Shown here one piece after another: positions 34,479 to 43,825 of a stretch of DNA of 64,000 bases. The stretch is taken from contig JAKOGP010000001.1 of assembly GCA_022239325.1 (NCBI GenBank), forward strand, positions 552,659 to 616,658, in the 5' to 3' direction. The stretch is from Flavobacteriaceae bacterium LSUCC0859 (GTDB taxonomy: Bacteria > Bacteroidota > Bacteroidia > Flavobacteriales > Flavobacteriaceae). The position numbers and the translations under genes were made by a program. The stretch's first letter is position 1. Every line of letters starts with the position of its first letter. The notes under the pieces were generated by a model. That model ran no database searches. It saw only the letters and a program-made list of their open reading frames with translations, and was not told where the DNA came from.

Positions 34479-35366
34479 ATGACTTTACTCATTATGGCTG
34501 CCGGGAGCGGTAGCAGATACGGCGGCCTCAAACAATTTGACGGCCTAGGCCCCAACGGAGAATACCTATTAGAATACACCATTTACAATGCCATAGCAGC
34601 AGGATTTAATCACATAGTTGTGATTGCCAAACCAGCCAATACCACTAGTATAACAGAATACCTTCAAACGAAGCTTCCTTCTGAGGTCCAAATTACGGTC
34701 TTGGGCCAATCTATTTCTGATGTTCCAGACGGATTTAAGGCCCCAGAAGGCAGAGAAAAACCCTGGGGAACCGCCCATGCCGTATGGACCGCCAGAGAGG
34801 TGATCAGCACCCCTTTTGCCACCGTGAACGCAGACGACTATTACGGACCAGAGGCCTTTAAGGACGCAGCTACTTACTTAGAGCAACTACCCAATGCACA
34901 AACCTACGGTCTGGTAGCCTATCACTTAGAAAACACCCTTTCTAACTATGGAACCGTTTCTAGAGGGGTCTGTGAGGTGTCTCAGGGCTCCCTTGTGAAT
35001 ATTGTGGAGCACACTCAATTAGCGGCCAGCAGCCCCACAGAGGTAACAGACCAAGACAGTGGCAATCGCTTTCCAATGAACACTCCAGTGAGTATGAATT
35101 TTTGGTTGTGTACCCCACATATTTTTCCAGCCATAAGCGCACGTTTTGAGCAATTCTTATCCGGACCACATCCAGAAAAAGGAGAACTCTATCTGCCCTT
35201 TATCGTGGCAGAACAACTGGCGGAAAAAGAGGTTTCCGTGGGCGTTATTCCCACCAGTAGCGAATGGTTTGGACTCACCTATGGTCCCGACAAAGAAGTG
35301 GCTATACAAACCCTGGCTACCCTGCACCAAAGCGGGGTTTATCCTGCAAAATTATGGGAACGTTAG
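34479..35366 (+). CDS. Sugar-1-phosphate nucleotidyltransferase
   Basis: A 295-residue NTP_transferase protein. LLIMAAGSGSRYGGLKQF is the nucleotide-binding loop (GxGxR...K) and NADDYYG carries the metal-binding aspartates. The length is intermediate between MurU-type enzymes and larger uridylyltransferases. It probably makes a UDP- or other nucleotide-sugar from a sugar-1-phosphate. Its last 13 bases overlap the start of the following kinase gene, so the two are almost certainly expressed together. The substrate may be an N-acetylhexosamine-1-phosphate, by context. Confidence 0.85.
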   Translation: MTLLIMAAGSGSRYGGLKQFDGLGPNGEYLLEYTIYNAIAAGFNHIVVIAKPANTTSITEYLQTKLPSEVQITVLGQSISDVPDGFKAPEGREKPWGTAHAVWTAREVISTPFATVNADDYYGPEAFKDAATYLEQLPNAQTYGLVAYHLENTLSNYGTVSRGVCEVSQGSLVNIVEHTQLAASSPTEVTDQDSGNRFPMNTPVSMNFWLCTPHIFPAISARFEQFLSGPHPEKGELYLPFIVAEQLAEKEVSVGVIPTSSEWFGLTYGPDKEVAIQTLATLHQSGVYPAKLWER

Positions 35367-36415
35367 CCCCAAAACACATACAATCCATATTTGAAGCCTT
35401 CATATCTGGGCAGGAGTTAGAGTCCGTAACTCCCGTACAACAAGGTCTTATTAATAACAGTTATTTCCTACAGACCTCCCGGACCGCTTATATACTGCAG
35501 CGTCTAAATAGCCACGTCTTTACAGCGCCCCGAGCACTGATGGAAAACCTCATAAACTTTCAAAACCTACCCAAACCAAGCGGCTATCTGGGGCCTGCGT
35601 GTATTCCGACCGCTGAAAAAGACTATTTGTATAAAGACCCTCATGACGCCCTTTGGCGGCTTCAGGAGTTTGTACCACAGAGTGAGGCCTATGACCTAGC
35701 ACCTAACCCCCAGGTGGCTCAGGAAGCCGGCCGGCTTCTGTCCCAATTTCATCAGATAAGCCAGGGAGAAGATCTGGAGAAATATCATAGTACTCTGCCA
35801 GGTTTTCAAGATATTTTTCTGAGGTTGGATCAATTTTCTTTGGCCTTTAAAAAGGCCGATGCCGCGCTGTTGGAACAATCAAAAGAAGCGCTACACATTA
35901 AAGAGCATTTAGCCCCATTTGTCTCTCGTGTTCCTTCTGAGCTGCCGCAAAGACTGTGTCACAATGACACCAAACTCAATAATATGCTCTTCCACAAAGA
36001 GAGTGGAAAAGCACTTTGTATGGTAGACTTAGACACCCTCATGCCAGGCTATGCCTTTTACGATTTTGGAGACGCTTTCAGAACCGTGGCCAACACCGCT
36101 AGAGAAGGTGATTTTAGCACCAAAGTTGGGTTTAGAAAAGACTATGCCCAAGCGTTTGTCCAAGGCTTGGCCCAACAGAAAAAAATCTATACCCCATTGG
36201 AATGGGGAAGTTTTGCGTTTGGCGCGGTATATATGCCCTATATACACGGACTTAGAGCCCTTACAGATTTTCTTGAAGGAAACCGCCACTACAAAGTTCA
36301 ATACCCTACCCAAAACTTAGACCGCAGCCTAAGTCTATTCCAATTCGCAGAACAGGCCTATGATAATCAGGCATACATTCAAGAGATTTTAGATATATAT
36401 TTTTCTCATGAATAG
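35354..36415 (+). CDS. APH-family sugar kinase (N-acetylhexosamine 1-kinase-like)
   Basis: From the ATG at 35354 the product is 353 residues; the open frame extends 30 codons further, but those codons are the reverse reading of the upstream gene's end. It has the aminoglycoside phosphotransferase fold: HNDTKLNNMLF is the catalytic HxDxxxxN loop, and MVDLDTLMPGYAFYDFGD contains the metal-binding D. The size matches NahK (anomeric N-acetylhexosamine kinase) or AmgK. Together with the preceding nucleotidyltransferase it would convert a free amino sugar into a nucleotide sugar. A NahK function is an inference from neighbours. Confidence 0.8.
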   Translation: MGTLAPKHIQSIFEAFISGQELESVTPVQQGLINNSYFLQTSRTAYILQRLNSHVFTAPRALMENLINFQNLPKPSGYLGPACIPTAEKDYLYKDPHDALWRLQEFVPQSEAYDLAPNPQVAQEAGRLLSQFHQISQGEDLEKYHSTLPGFQDIFLRLDQFSLAFKKADAALLEQSKEALHIKEHLAPFVSRVPSELPQRLCHNDTKLNNMLFHKESGKALCMVDLDTLMPGYAFYDFGDAFRTVANTAREGDFSTKVGFRKDYAQAFVQGLAQQKKIYTPLEWGSFAFGAVYMPYIHGLRALTDFLEGNRHYKVQYPTQNLDRSLSLFQFAEQAYDNQAYIQEILDIYFSHE

Positions 36416-37343
36416 GTGGTATTTGATAGCTCTTATTTGCTTTAGTGCATGTAAAACTGGTGTTAAAGCACAACAGTACGCAGGGCTTTCTATAGATAAC
36501 GACCTGTTTTTTGGCAAGGATTATTATTACTCCTCTGGGGTTTTCTTGCAATACGGAAAAACCGTATCCCCCTATGAAAAACCAAGAGCAGCAGACAAAT
36601 TTTTTAAAGACGAATTAGAAAACAAACAACGGAAAAGCATACATTGGAGATTGGGGCAGCAAATATTTAACCCCATTGGTCGTTATGACTCCATTTCTGA
36701 TCATATGGATTATCCCTTTAGCGGTTATTTGTTTTTGGAGCGCTCGGAGCAAACTCACAAAAGCGACAAAGAAATTTTAAGCTGGGGGCTGCAGCTGGGG
36801 TTAAGTGGGCCTCCCTCTTTAAGCCAACCCATTCAAAACACCTATCATAGGGTGGTATTGGGCCTCCCTCCACTAAGCTGGGTAGACCAACAAGCCGTTG
36901 GGCTTCATTTGGGTGTTTTTGGGGCATGGACCAAAAGTGTGCCCCTTTTTGAAAAAGTACAGTTCACGCAGCAAATGAAGGCTGCACTAGGCACGCACCA
37001 AAGCTTTGCACAGCTCAGAACTGGCCTACAATGGGGGCCCTTAAATCCGTTGGTTTTTTTTAATCCCTTAATCAGCCCCTCACAAAAGGGCTGGAGTGCC
37101 CATATAGGAGCCAGACTGAGTTATCATGCACAAGATTATAACCTTAGTGGAAGTCTTTTTAACGATCGCTCCCCCTTTACACTTTCCTCCAACATATGGA
37201 GAAATTCCTTAGAAGCTGGGTTTGCCCTTCGTATGGAACAATGGCAATTCATGACCATAGCTAAAACTAGATCTAGAGACACTCCTACCCAACGTTATGA
37301 AAGACATCAGGTCTTGTTTTTAAGTGCCATACACTTTTGGTAG
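36408..37343 (+). CDS. LpxR-like (DUF2219) outer membrane protein
   Basis: A 311-residue predicted beta-barrel. The N terminus MNRWYLIALICFSACKTG has a signal sequence; a cysteine at residue 15 might be lipidated, but cleavage after VKA (residue 22) is also possible. The mature part starts YAGLSIDNDLFFGKDYYYSS, the LpxR signature with Asp/Asn and a Tyr pair, and continues with alternating aromatic strands. LpxR removes the 3'-acyloxyacyl group of lipid A in the outer membrane. The gene overlaps the kinase by 8 bp. Whether it acts on lipid A here is unknown. Confidence 0.75.
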   Translation: MNRWYLIALICFSACKTGVKAQQYAGLSIDNDLFFGKDYYYSSGVFLQYGKTVSPYEKPRAADKFFKDELENKQRKSIHWRLGQQIFNPIGRYDSISDHMDYPFSGYLFLERSEQTHKSDKEILSWGLQLGLSGPPSLSQPIQNTYHRVVLGLPPLSWVDQQAVGLHLGVFGAWTKSVPLFEKVQFTQQMKAALGTHQSFAQLRTGLQWGPLNPLVFFNPLISPSQKGWSAHIGARLSYHAQDYNLSGSLFNDRSPFTLSSNIWRNSLEAGFALRMEQWQFMTIAKTRSRDTPTQRYERHQVLFLSAIHFW

Positions 37344-37347
37344 GGCG

Positions 37348-37821
37348 CTATTTCTCATTGCTATCTGGCATAGTGAGTGTCGTGTTAATTTTAATCACGC
37401 CCTGACCACCGTTAAAACCATAGTGGGTTTGTATGTCATACACCGTCCTGTAGACCGTTACCTTTCTTATAGACAAGAGGTCCAAACCAGGAGGGGGTGT
37501 TTTTCCTATCAAATTACCGTCTACATCCCAAATGGCATATGGGGGTTCTCCGTCTGAAAAGGAACCAATTCTATCTCTGGTAACCACGACTTTGTCGCCC
37601 TCAATTTTAGCATTACCTAGGTGTCTACGAATGGCTTGGATCACATTGGTGGCGTAAATATCAATGCCGTACTCATTGAGTTCTTTAAAATTAGTGGCCT
37701 TTGAAGCTTTCTTTTTAGCCGCTCTTTTTTGGATTCTAAGTTCCTTTTTACTCAGTTCGGACTGCTGAGAAAAAATAGGCTGACAAAGAAAAAGGGTGAA
37801 AAATAATAGGAGATACTTCAT
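37348..37821 (-). CDS. Secreted plug-domain-like protein
   Basis: A 157-residue protein with signal peptide MKYLLLFFTLFLCQPIFSQ and then a lysine-rich stretch (KKELRIQKRAAKKKASKAT). The C-terminal region, IYATNVIQAIRRHLGNAKIE through HYGFNGGQGVIKINT, resembles the plug domain of TonB receptors (a 'GxxGVIxI' end) but stands alone without a barrel. Function unknown. It ends 4 bp from the LpxR-like gene, tail to tail. Confidence 0.6.
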   Translation of the reverse strand: MKYLLLFFTLFLCQPIFSQQSELSKKELRIQKRAAKKKASKATNFKELNEYGIDIYATNVIQAIRRHLGNAKIEGDKVVVTRDRIGSFSDGEPPYAIWDVDGNLIGKTPPPGLDLLSIRKVTVYRTVYDIQTHYGFNGGQGVIKINTTLTMPDSNEK

Positions 37822-37867
37822 ATGTTTATCTTTATGCTACAATGTACAAAAATTAGCAAAATAACGT

Positions 37868-39091
37868 ATGAAAATCAATATTGTAGGAGCAGGCATTAGT
37901 GGTTTGGTTGCAGCAATTCAACTTGAAAAAGCAGGTTTTAAACCACATATCTTTGAGACCTCTACAGCTGCTGGAGGTAGGGTAAAAACAGAGGTTGACC
38001 AAGGAATTGCCTATGATCACGGATTTCAAGTACTTTTGGAAGCCTATCCACTTGCTCAAAAATATTTAGATTACCCAGCACTGGAATTACAGGCTTTTTT
38101 TCCTGGAGCGTTGGTCTTTAAAGATAACAAGAGATACACTTTTGGAGACCCCCTCAGACATCCTGGCTTTTTATGGCCCATTATGACTAACCCTTTGGCC
38201 ACCCTCTCGGATAAAATCAAGGTGTTTCTACTCTCTCAAAGACTTAAAAAAACTCCTATTTCTGAGATTTTCAAGCTAAAAGAACAAAGCACCTTGAGTT
38301 ATCTACAGGAAAAAGGATTTTCCTCCAAAATTATAGAACATTTTTTTCGCCCTTTTTTCAGTGGTATTTTTCTAGAAACCTCTTTGGAAACCTCGAGTAG
38401 GATGTTTGAATTTGTATTTAAAATGTTTGCAGAAGGAAAGGCCTCTGTCCCCAAAAGAGGGATACAAGCCATTAGCCAACAACTTCTTGAGCAGTTAAAA
38501 CAAACTAAAATACATTACAACACCTCAGTTCAAAAAGTAGACGACAAAGGTATTCACGTAGAGGGACTGCCTTTAATAGAAAGTGATTACACCATTATAG
38601 CTACCCAAGCGGCGCAGCTGGTGAGCGGTCTAAAAAGCCAAGAAACTACATGGAAGTCTTGTCATTGTTTTTATTTTGAAGTGCCTGAAAAACAAATTAA
38701 AAACTCCATCATTGGATTGGTTCCTGGAGGAAAGCTCATTAATAATTTACATCTTGTACAGCCAATAGAAAAATCAAAGACCAACATCTTATCGGTGACT
38801 GTAGTAGAAGCAAAAGGTCTGTCTGAAAAAGCCCTACTCCAAGAAGTAATAGAAGAGCTCCAAACCATTATTGGTCCAGGGGAATATACCCTAAAAAAAC
38901 ACTTCCATATTCCTAAGGCCCTACCCCATTTAACCAATATTCAATATGAAATTGATGCCTCGGAAACCCAGCTCACAGAAAGCATTTTCTTGGCGGGAGA
39001 TTTACTTTTAAACGGATCTCTAAACGCTGCCATGAGATCGGGGGAATTAGCCGCAGAGGCTGTTATGAGTAAAATAGATTCGAATATGTAA
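37868..39091 (+). CDS. FAD/NAD(P)-dependent oxidoreductase (amine oxidase/phytoene desaturase-like)
   Basis: A 407-residue flavoprotein starting KINIVGAGISGLVAAIQLEK, the dinucleotide-binding GxGxxG motif, followed by the second glycine motif (AAGGRVKTE) and, near the end, SIFLAGDLLLNGSLNAAMRSGELAA, the FAD-binding site. It belongs to the superfamily of amine oxidases and carotenoid desaturases; no other carotenoid genes are near, so the substrate is unknown. It is the last gene of the GC-richer block before the AT-rich stretch. Confidence 0.85.
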   Translation: MKINIVGAGISGLVAAIQLEKAGFKPHIFETSTAAGGRVKTEVDQGIAYDHGFQVLLEAYPLAQKYLDYPALELQAFFPGALVFKDNKRYTFGDPLRHPGFLWPIMTNPLATLSDKIKVFLLSQRLKKTPISEIFKLKEQSTLSYLQEKGFSSKIIEHFFRPFFSGIFLETSLETSSRMFEFVFKMFAEGKASVPKRGIQAISQQLLEQLKQTKIHYNTSVQKVDDKGIHVEGLPLIESDYTIIATQAAQLVSGLKSQETTWKSCHCFYFEVPEKQIKNSIIGLVPGGKLINNLHLVQPIEKSKTNILSVTVVEAKGLSEKALLQEVIEELQTIIGPGEYTLKKHFHIPKALPHLTNIQYEIDASETQLTESIFLAGDLLLNGSLNAAMRSGELAAEAVMSKIDSNM

Positions 39092-39213
39092 AGGCTACTA
39101 TGAATTTTAAACTCAATAATTTAACTTTTAGAAATATTTTGAAATAAAATCTTCAAATTTTTCTACACTATTGATATTTCACTAACTTTATAAGTAATTG
39201 AAAATCAATATTT

Positions 39214-40803
39214 ATGGCTGGTGTTAATGTCCCAAAAGAGTTTAGTGTAAAACCAATATTCAATAAACAATATTTACTAGACGGTGAATTAAAGGAATGG
39301 AAAGGAGCAACTACTGATGTATATTCAGTTATTAAAACGGAAGATGGGCAAAACAATTTAGGACCCACATTTCTGGGGTCTATTCCTGACATGGGTGAAA
39401 AAGTAGCTGTTGAAGCTATAAATGCAGCTAATAAAGCCTACAACAGAGGTAAAGGAGAATGGCCTACTATGTCTGTCTCAGAAAGATTAAAACACATGAT
39501 CCAATTTGTGGAAAAAATGAAACTTCACAGAGAAGAGATTGTAAAACTACTAATGTGGGAAATATGCAAAAATAAGTCTGACTCTTATAAAGAATTTGAT
39601 AGAACAATTGAATATATAGTTGACACCATTGAGGCTTACAAAAATTTAGATAGAAAGGGAGCAAAATTTGAAAATCAAGAAGGTGTATTGGCGCATATAA
39701 GGAGGGGGCCCTTAGGTGTTGTACTTTGTTTAGGGCCATACAATTATCCTTTAAATGAAACTTTTTGCTTGCTTATCCCTGCACTTATAATGGGCAATAC
39801 TGCTGTATTTAAACCTGCTAAACACGGCGTATTACTCATAACACCACTTTTAAATGCTTTTCAAGAAAGTTTTCCTCCTGGAGTAGTTAATATTTTATTT
39901 GGACGAGGAAGAAACATTGCAGCTCCCATAATGAAAACAGGAATGGTAGACGTCTTAGCGCTAATTGGGCATAGCTCTTCTGCTGTTTCGCTTCAAGATT
40001 TACATCCAAATAAAAACAGATTGAGATTGGTGCTAGGCTTAGAGGCAAAAAACCCTGCTATCATTTTGCCAGATGCAGACCTAACCCATGCTGTCAAAGA
40101 ATGTATTTCAGGCACCCTATCTTTTAATGGCCAAAGGTGCACAGCACTTAAAGTTTTATACGTTCACGAATCCATTGTAAATGAATTTAATGAGTTATTT
40201 TCTCGAACTGTAGATCAATTGACTTTTGGCATGCCTTGGGAAAATACTTTTTTAACTCCATTACCAGAAACAAATAAACCTCAATACATACAAGATTTAA
40301 TTCAGGACGCTTTACAGAATGGAGCTAAGATTATGAATAAAAAAGGGGGATCATTATCAGACAATTATTCTTTCCCAGCAGTAATGTACCCAGTAAATAA
40401 GAAAATGAGGCTTTTTCATGAAGAACAATTTGGACCCATAATACCCATCATACCTTTTAACGATATTGAATTGCCATTAAACGATATGGCTACATCTGAT
40501 TATGGACAACAGGTAAGTTTATTTGGTCAAAATGAAAAGCATTTAGGACCATTAATAGACGCCCTAGCAAATCTTGTTTGTAGGGTGAATTTGAATAGCT
40601 CTTGTCAAAGAGGACCAGATGTATATCCTTTCACTGGTAGAAAGAATTCTGCTGTAGGTACATTAAGTGTATATGATGCGCTTAGATCTTTTTCAATTCG
40701 AACATTTGTAGCCACGAAGGACAGTTCTGAAAACAAAGAGATTTTAAAAAATCTACTTGCATCTAAGTCTTCAAACTTCATTACAACGGAATACTTGCTC
40801 TAA
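39214..40803 (+). CDS. gapN: NADP-dependent non-phosphorylating glyceraldehyde-3-phosphate dehydrogenase
   Basis: A 529-residue aldehyde dehydrogenase. The catalytic cysteine is about C309 in [11 protein letters not shown] and the general base about E277 in [20 protein letters not shown] and [11 protein letters not shown] are further family motifs. The sequence pattern ([19 protein letters not shown]) and length suggest the GapN branch, which oxidises glyceraldehyde-3-phosphate to 3-phosphoglycerate and yields NADPH. Codon use is more AT-rich than in the genes to the left. No operon partner is visible. Confidence 0.85.
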   Translation: MAGVNVPKEFSVKPIFNKQYLLDGELKEWKGATTDVYSVIKTEDGQNNLGPTFLGSIPDMGEKVAVEAINAANKAYNRGKGEWPTMSVSERLKHMIQFVEKMKLHREEIVKLLMWEICKNKSDSYKEFDRTIEYIVDTIEAYKNLDRKGAKFENQEGVLAHIRRGPLGVVLCLGPYNYPLNETFCLLIPALIMGNTAVFKPAKHGVLLITPLLNAFQESFPPGVVNILFGRGRNIAAPIMKTGMVDVLALIGHSSSAVSLQDLHPNKNRLRLVLGLEAKNPAIILPDADLTHAVKECISGTLSFNGQRCTALKVLYVHESIVNEFNELFSRTVDQLTFGMPWENTFLTPLPETNKPQYIQDLIQDALQNGAKIMNKKGGSLSDNYSFPAVMYPVNKKMRLFHEEQFGPIIPIIPFNDIELPLNDMATSDYGQQVSLFGQNEKHLGPLIDALANLVCRVNLNSSCQRGPDVYPFTGRKNSAVGTLSVYDALRSFSIRTFVATKDSSENKEILKNLLASKSSNFITTEYLL

Positions 40804-40817
40804 GCTATAGATTCAAT

Positions 40818-40919
40818 TTACTTTTTTTTCTTGTGGTCTCTTAGCACAATTTTAAAGTAAAAAAACACATAGATTACAAATATTACAGAACCGACAATAA
40901 ACATCAATTGATTTTTCAT
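40818..40919 (-). CDS. Small membrane protein, 33 residues
   Basis: ATG at 40917-40919 to TAA at 40818. The product MKNQLMFIVGSVIFVIYVFF has a single hydrophobic helix (about 6-23), followed by a basic tail RDHKKKK, so it should sit in the inner membrane with the tail in the cytoplasm. It starts 4 bp after the stop of a second small membrane protein gene on the same strand, suggesting translational coupling. The family is unknown to me; small partner subunits of transporters have this size and layout, but no transporter gene is near. Confidence 0.55.
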   Translation of the reverse strand: MKNQLMFIVGSVIFVIYVFFYFKIVLRDHKKKK

Positions 40920-40923
40920 AATA

Positions 40924-41100
40924 CTATTTTTTGTCGTCTCTTCGTCTTTGTCTTATTGCTACTGAAAAAGCCAATATAGTTACAGGCCATAAACCCACAT
41001 AAATGCCTTCTAACTCATTTCCGGTAAACCATAAAAAAATAGAATAGAGAAAGCTTAAAAAAGCGAGAATGATCGGATAATATTTTTCTAAAAATTTCAT
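40924..41100 (-). CDS. Small membrane protein, 58 residues
   Basis: ATG at 41098-41100 to TAG at 40924. The product starts MKFLEKYYPIILAFLSFLYS, has two hydrophobic helices (about 8-26 and 34-50), and ends with the basic tail RQRRRDDKK. It is followed after 4 bp by the 33-residue gene. Both share codon use with the surrounding AT-rich stretch. No known family was recognised; the 474-bp gap between gapN and the HxlR regulator holds only these two genes and about 175 bp of AT-rich DNA. Confidence 0.6.
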   Translation of the reverse strand: MKFLEKYYPIILAFLSFLYSIFLWFTGNELEGIYVGLWPVTILAFSVAIRQRRRDDKK

Positions 41101-41277
41101 TATAATTTTTTTATCAAGTTAGTAAAAAAACACATTGAAAATATTACATCATCCTTATTTTATGTAAAAAAAACTTGAAAATTTAATCTCCATCGCAATC
41201 AAAGGTATTATTTAAGACTAATAGTCTTGGCCAACATTTGCTTCAAGTTATTTCATTTTTAATTGACTTTAATTAGT

Positions 41278-41727
41278 TTAACTTGTCAATTCAAAAAGGG
41301 TTTCTCTTTTTTTGGTGTAGTCATTCATAATATTTTTATTATGAACTTGAAGCCCATGCTTGGCAATATTTGAAAAACCTTCTTGAGCTAATTCGTGAGT
41401 TGGTAGTGAAGGAAGATTATTTTTAGTCCAAATACTCATTTCTGAAAGTATGGGATATAAATTAATTCCTTTATCAGTTAAATAATAATATTTTATTTTT
41501 CTGTCTATTGGATCTTTTCTATAATCTAGTAAACCATACTCTCTCAATTTTTTAATCCTATCTACAAGAATGTTAGTAGAAATTTTTTCAGGAGATTTCA
41601 AAAATTCACTATACGTATTTCTTCCTATGAATATATCTCGAACAATTATTAATGACCAACGGTCACCAACTAAATCTAAAATATTTGATAAAGGACAGGT
41701 TGATCTAAATGTTAAATTTTGAAACAT
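41278..41727 (-). CDS. HxlR-family transcription regulator
   Basis: A 149-residue winged-helix regulator. The family motif CPLSNILDLVGDRWSLIIVRD is at 11-31, followed by ISTNILVDRIKKLREYGLL and DRKIKYYYLTDKGINLYPIL, the recognition helix and wing. HxlR proteins often sense redox or electrophile changes through the conserved N-terminal cysteine, here C11. Its partner genes are probably the nearby secreted-protein set, located upstream on the same strand across a strong terminator. Confidence 0.9.
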   Translation of the reverse strand: MFQNLTFRSTCPLSNILDLVGDRWSLIIVRDIFIGRNTYSEFLKSPEKISTNILVDRIKKLREYGLLDYRKDPIDRKIKYYYLTDKGINLYPILSEMSIWTKNNLPSLPTHELAQEGFSNIAKHGLQVHNKNIMNDYTKKRETLFELTS

Positions 41728-41770
41728 ATATTTAAGATGTTTCTTACAAAGATAAATACAAATTTGAAAA

Positions 41771-41804
41771 AAAAACCTACTATAATTATAGTAGGTTTTT
41801 TTTT
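41771..41804. terminator. Strong bidirectional rho-independent terminator
   Basis: A perfect 20-bp palindrome (CCTACTATAATTATAGTAGG, 41776-41795) is flanked on both sides by runs of A and T, so transcripts from either side can end here. It lies 12 bp after the NTF2-like lipoprotein gene and upstream of the HxlR gene. Confidence 0.9.
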
Positions 41805-41815
41805 AACAAATTATT

Positions 41816-42307
41816 CTACCAAGCAGCTCTCCACTGTCTTACAGTATGAATCTTACCATCTTCTCCGAATATGAACTTTTCTAAAAAAAAGTCTTCCTCA
41901 ACAGTGCCGTCTTTTTTATACTTGGTTTCATTAGAACCAACCTCAACAATTTTTCTCACGCCGTCTAATTCATATGGCAAAAAGTAAATAGGATCAGAAA
42001 TTATTGAATCATATTGAGAAAACATTTCTTTCAAATCATTAGACGTCATCATTACTGGCTCTTCCGAGTTAAATGGGAAAAACCTCAGTGAATCTCTTGT
42101 GTTTGCAAAAACTCCTTCTGCATACATTGCGGCATAATTAGAAATTAAACTTCTAACTACTTCAACCTGTTCATCAGAACCCATCAGAAACTTGGTTCCA
42201 GAACTCACCCATTCACCAGCTTTTTTATCTACTTGTACTTCTTTAACTTGATTTTTACAAGATAGTACTGATATCATTACCATTAATAAAACTATTCCTT
42301 TTTTCAT
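41816..42307 (-). CDS. NTF2-like lipoprotein
   Basis: A 163-residue protein with a lipoprotein signal (MKKGIVLLMVMISVLSC, lipidated cysteine C17). The mature part ends in LEKFIFGEDGKIHTVRQWRA, typical of the last strands of the NTF2/SnoaL fold; the earlier segments fit an alpha+beta cone. Function unknown. It is paired with the 253-residue paralogous protein upstream, repeating the pair found 1.5 kb further up. Confidence 0.6.
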   Translation of the reverse strand: MKKGIVLLMVMISVLSCKNQVKEVQVDKKAGEWVSSGTKFLMGSDEQVEVVRSLISNYAAMYAEGVFANTRDSLRFFPFNSEEPVMMTSNDLKEMFSQYDSIISDPIYFLPYELDGVRKIVEVGSNETKYKKDGTVEEDFFLEKFIFGEDGKIHTVRQWRAAW

Positions 42308-42345
42308 TTTAAATATGTTTTAATTTTTAATTTGACTGTAAATAT

Positions 42346-43107
42346 TTATTGAGGGCTACCTAAAAGTTCAATTAATTCCCAAATATTAGTATGTCTAAAT
42401 CCATCAGGGTCATATTTACTCATTTTAGATTTTGATATAAGCGCATCAATTTCTTTACTTGAAACAATGTCCATTGGAGATAAAGATCTTAAGGCACTTG
42501 ACAAATCTTTGTAGTGATCATATGTAATAACACTTGACTCATCCATACCTTTTGGATGCAATCTTGCTAAAATTCCCCAACCCGATCTTGCGCCGTCTTT
42601 TCCTAAATTCTTTTTAAAATAGGGCATCCATAAATTTAAATTTTCATTTACAAATCCATTAAAATCTTTAGGTCTTGCTAAATTCCAAACAGCATATTTA
42701 AAATCCCCCATTGGAAGTTCAGCAATGAGCTTATAAGTGTCGTTGTAGAGTGTTTTAGATATAGGATTCGTAGAGGCTAACGCTGGATCAAACCCTAAAA
42801 CTTGTTCCGCATTGTCCCATATTTTCATTTGATCTTCATATTGCTCAAAACTTTCATATACTTGAACAAAAGCATGGGTAGGTTTAGATTCGTCATCTGT
42901 TCTTCCATAAAGTCTGAAAAATGCAGATGCTAACATGTTTCCGTTATCAATAGCATTTTTCTTTATTTTAGACCAATGTTCTGTTTCCAAAGATTCAAAT
43001 TCTGCTTGATGCTCGGAGGCAACATACCTATATTGTATATGAACAATATTTTGAGCGTGAATTGTCATAGTAAAAGCAAGTACTAATAACATTAATAATT
43101 TTTTCAT
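42346..43107 (-). CDS. Secreted two-domain protein, copy B
   Basis: A 253-residue protein with signal peptide MKKLLMLLVLAFTMTIHAQ. It is a clear paralogue of the protein encoded at 43.8-44.6 kb: the blocks EFESLETEHWSK, LARPKDFNGFVNENLNLW, ARLHPKG and SKMSKYDPDGFRHT recur there. The N- and C-terminal halves also look alike (F-x6-W followed by basic residues and then an R-x-H/Y segment), suggesting two copies of a small ferredoxin-like domain in one chain. No enzyme motif is visible. I recognise no named family. Confidence 0.7.
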   Translation of the reverse strand: MKKLLMLLVLAFTMTIHAQNIVHIQYRYVASEHQAEFESLETEHWSKIKKNAIDNGNMLASAFFRLYGRTDDESKPTHAFVQVYESFEQYEDQMKIWDNAEQVLGFDPALASTNPISKTLYNDTYKLIAELPMGDFKYAVWNLARPKDFNGFVNENLNLWMPYFKKNLGKDGARSGWGILARLHPKGMDESSVITYDHYKDLSSALRSLSPMDIVSSKEIDALISKSKMSKYDPDGFRHTNIWELIELLGSPQ

Positions 43108-43230
43108 TTTAAATATATTTAATTGGTTAACAGCTCAATATACAAATAAATATTTAATTGCAATGCAGCACGTAAAAATACGTTGATGAATCTCAACACT
43201 AGAATAAATTTCAGTAACTCAACAAAAAAG

Positions 43231-43252
43231 TATAGGGGCTTATGCCCCTATA
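43231..43252 (-). terminator. Rho-independent terminator
   Basis: A 9-bp perfect stem (TATAGGGGC/GCCCCTATA) with a TTAT loop. On the minus strand it is followed by CTTTTTTG, so it ends the transcript of the NTF2-like gene that stops at 43315. The rest of the 207-bp gap is AT-rich without a gene. Confidence 0.75.
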
Positions 43253-43314
43253 CCAATCAATTGCTCTAAGAATAATGTTAAACCTATAATTGTTTCTTTG
43301 CTATAGATTTAATT

Positions 43315-43785
43315 TTATTTTGCTGTAAGCTCCATTTGCAAAGCTGCACTATCAAAAAAGCAAACTAACATAATTATCTTTCCATCTTTCCACATATAGT
43401 TAAAATTGGCTCCATTAGAGTAACGAACACCAGTTTTGTTTCCTGTCCCCATCCAATTAAACCATTCACTTGTCCAAATATCTCCATTTTTAAAATATTT
43501 AGTCTGTGCAGTTATATCGGGAATTAGAATGTTGTTAAATATATTGTGATGACTTTTGAATCCAGATATTAATGCTTGCTTATCCATTTTAGAATTATTT
43601 ATAATTACCTCAGCATCATCAGCAAATAATTCTTGCCATAAACTAAAATCATTTTCAACATAAGTTTGATTTAGTTTTTTCACATTTAAAGTTAGTATAT
43701 CGGTATTTTTTACAGTAGCGATATCTTCTTGAGCAAGAGCTGGCGCAGTAAAAACTACAGCTAAAAACATTAGTATTTTTTTCAT
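43315..43785 (-). CDS. Secreted NTF2-like protein
   Basis: A 156-residue protein with signal peptide MKKILMFLAVVFTAPALAQ. The mature part looks like the SnoaL/NTF2 fold: LNQTYVENDFSLWQELFADD, a first helix with the typical 'W..LF.D.A' pattern, then FKNGDIWTSEWFNWMGTGN and FNYMWKDGKIIMLVCFFDSA, the last strands. Such proteins bind small hydrophobic ligands or act as isomerases; no catalytic residues can be claimed. It starts 40 bp downstream of the 246-residue two-domain paralogue on the same strand. Confidence 0.7.
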   Translation of the reverse strand: MKKILMFLAVVFTAPALAQEDIATVKNTDILTLNVKKLNQTYVENDFSLWQELFADDAEVIINNSKMDKQALISGFKSHHNIFNNILIPDITAQTKYFKNGDIWTSEWFNWMGTGNKTGVRYSNGANFNYMWKDGKIIMLVCFFDSAALQMELTAK

Positions 43786-43825
43786 TTTAATTGATTTATG
43801 ATTATTAAATAAATTTAAGATGTGA

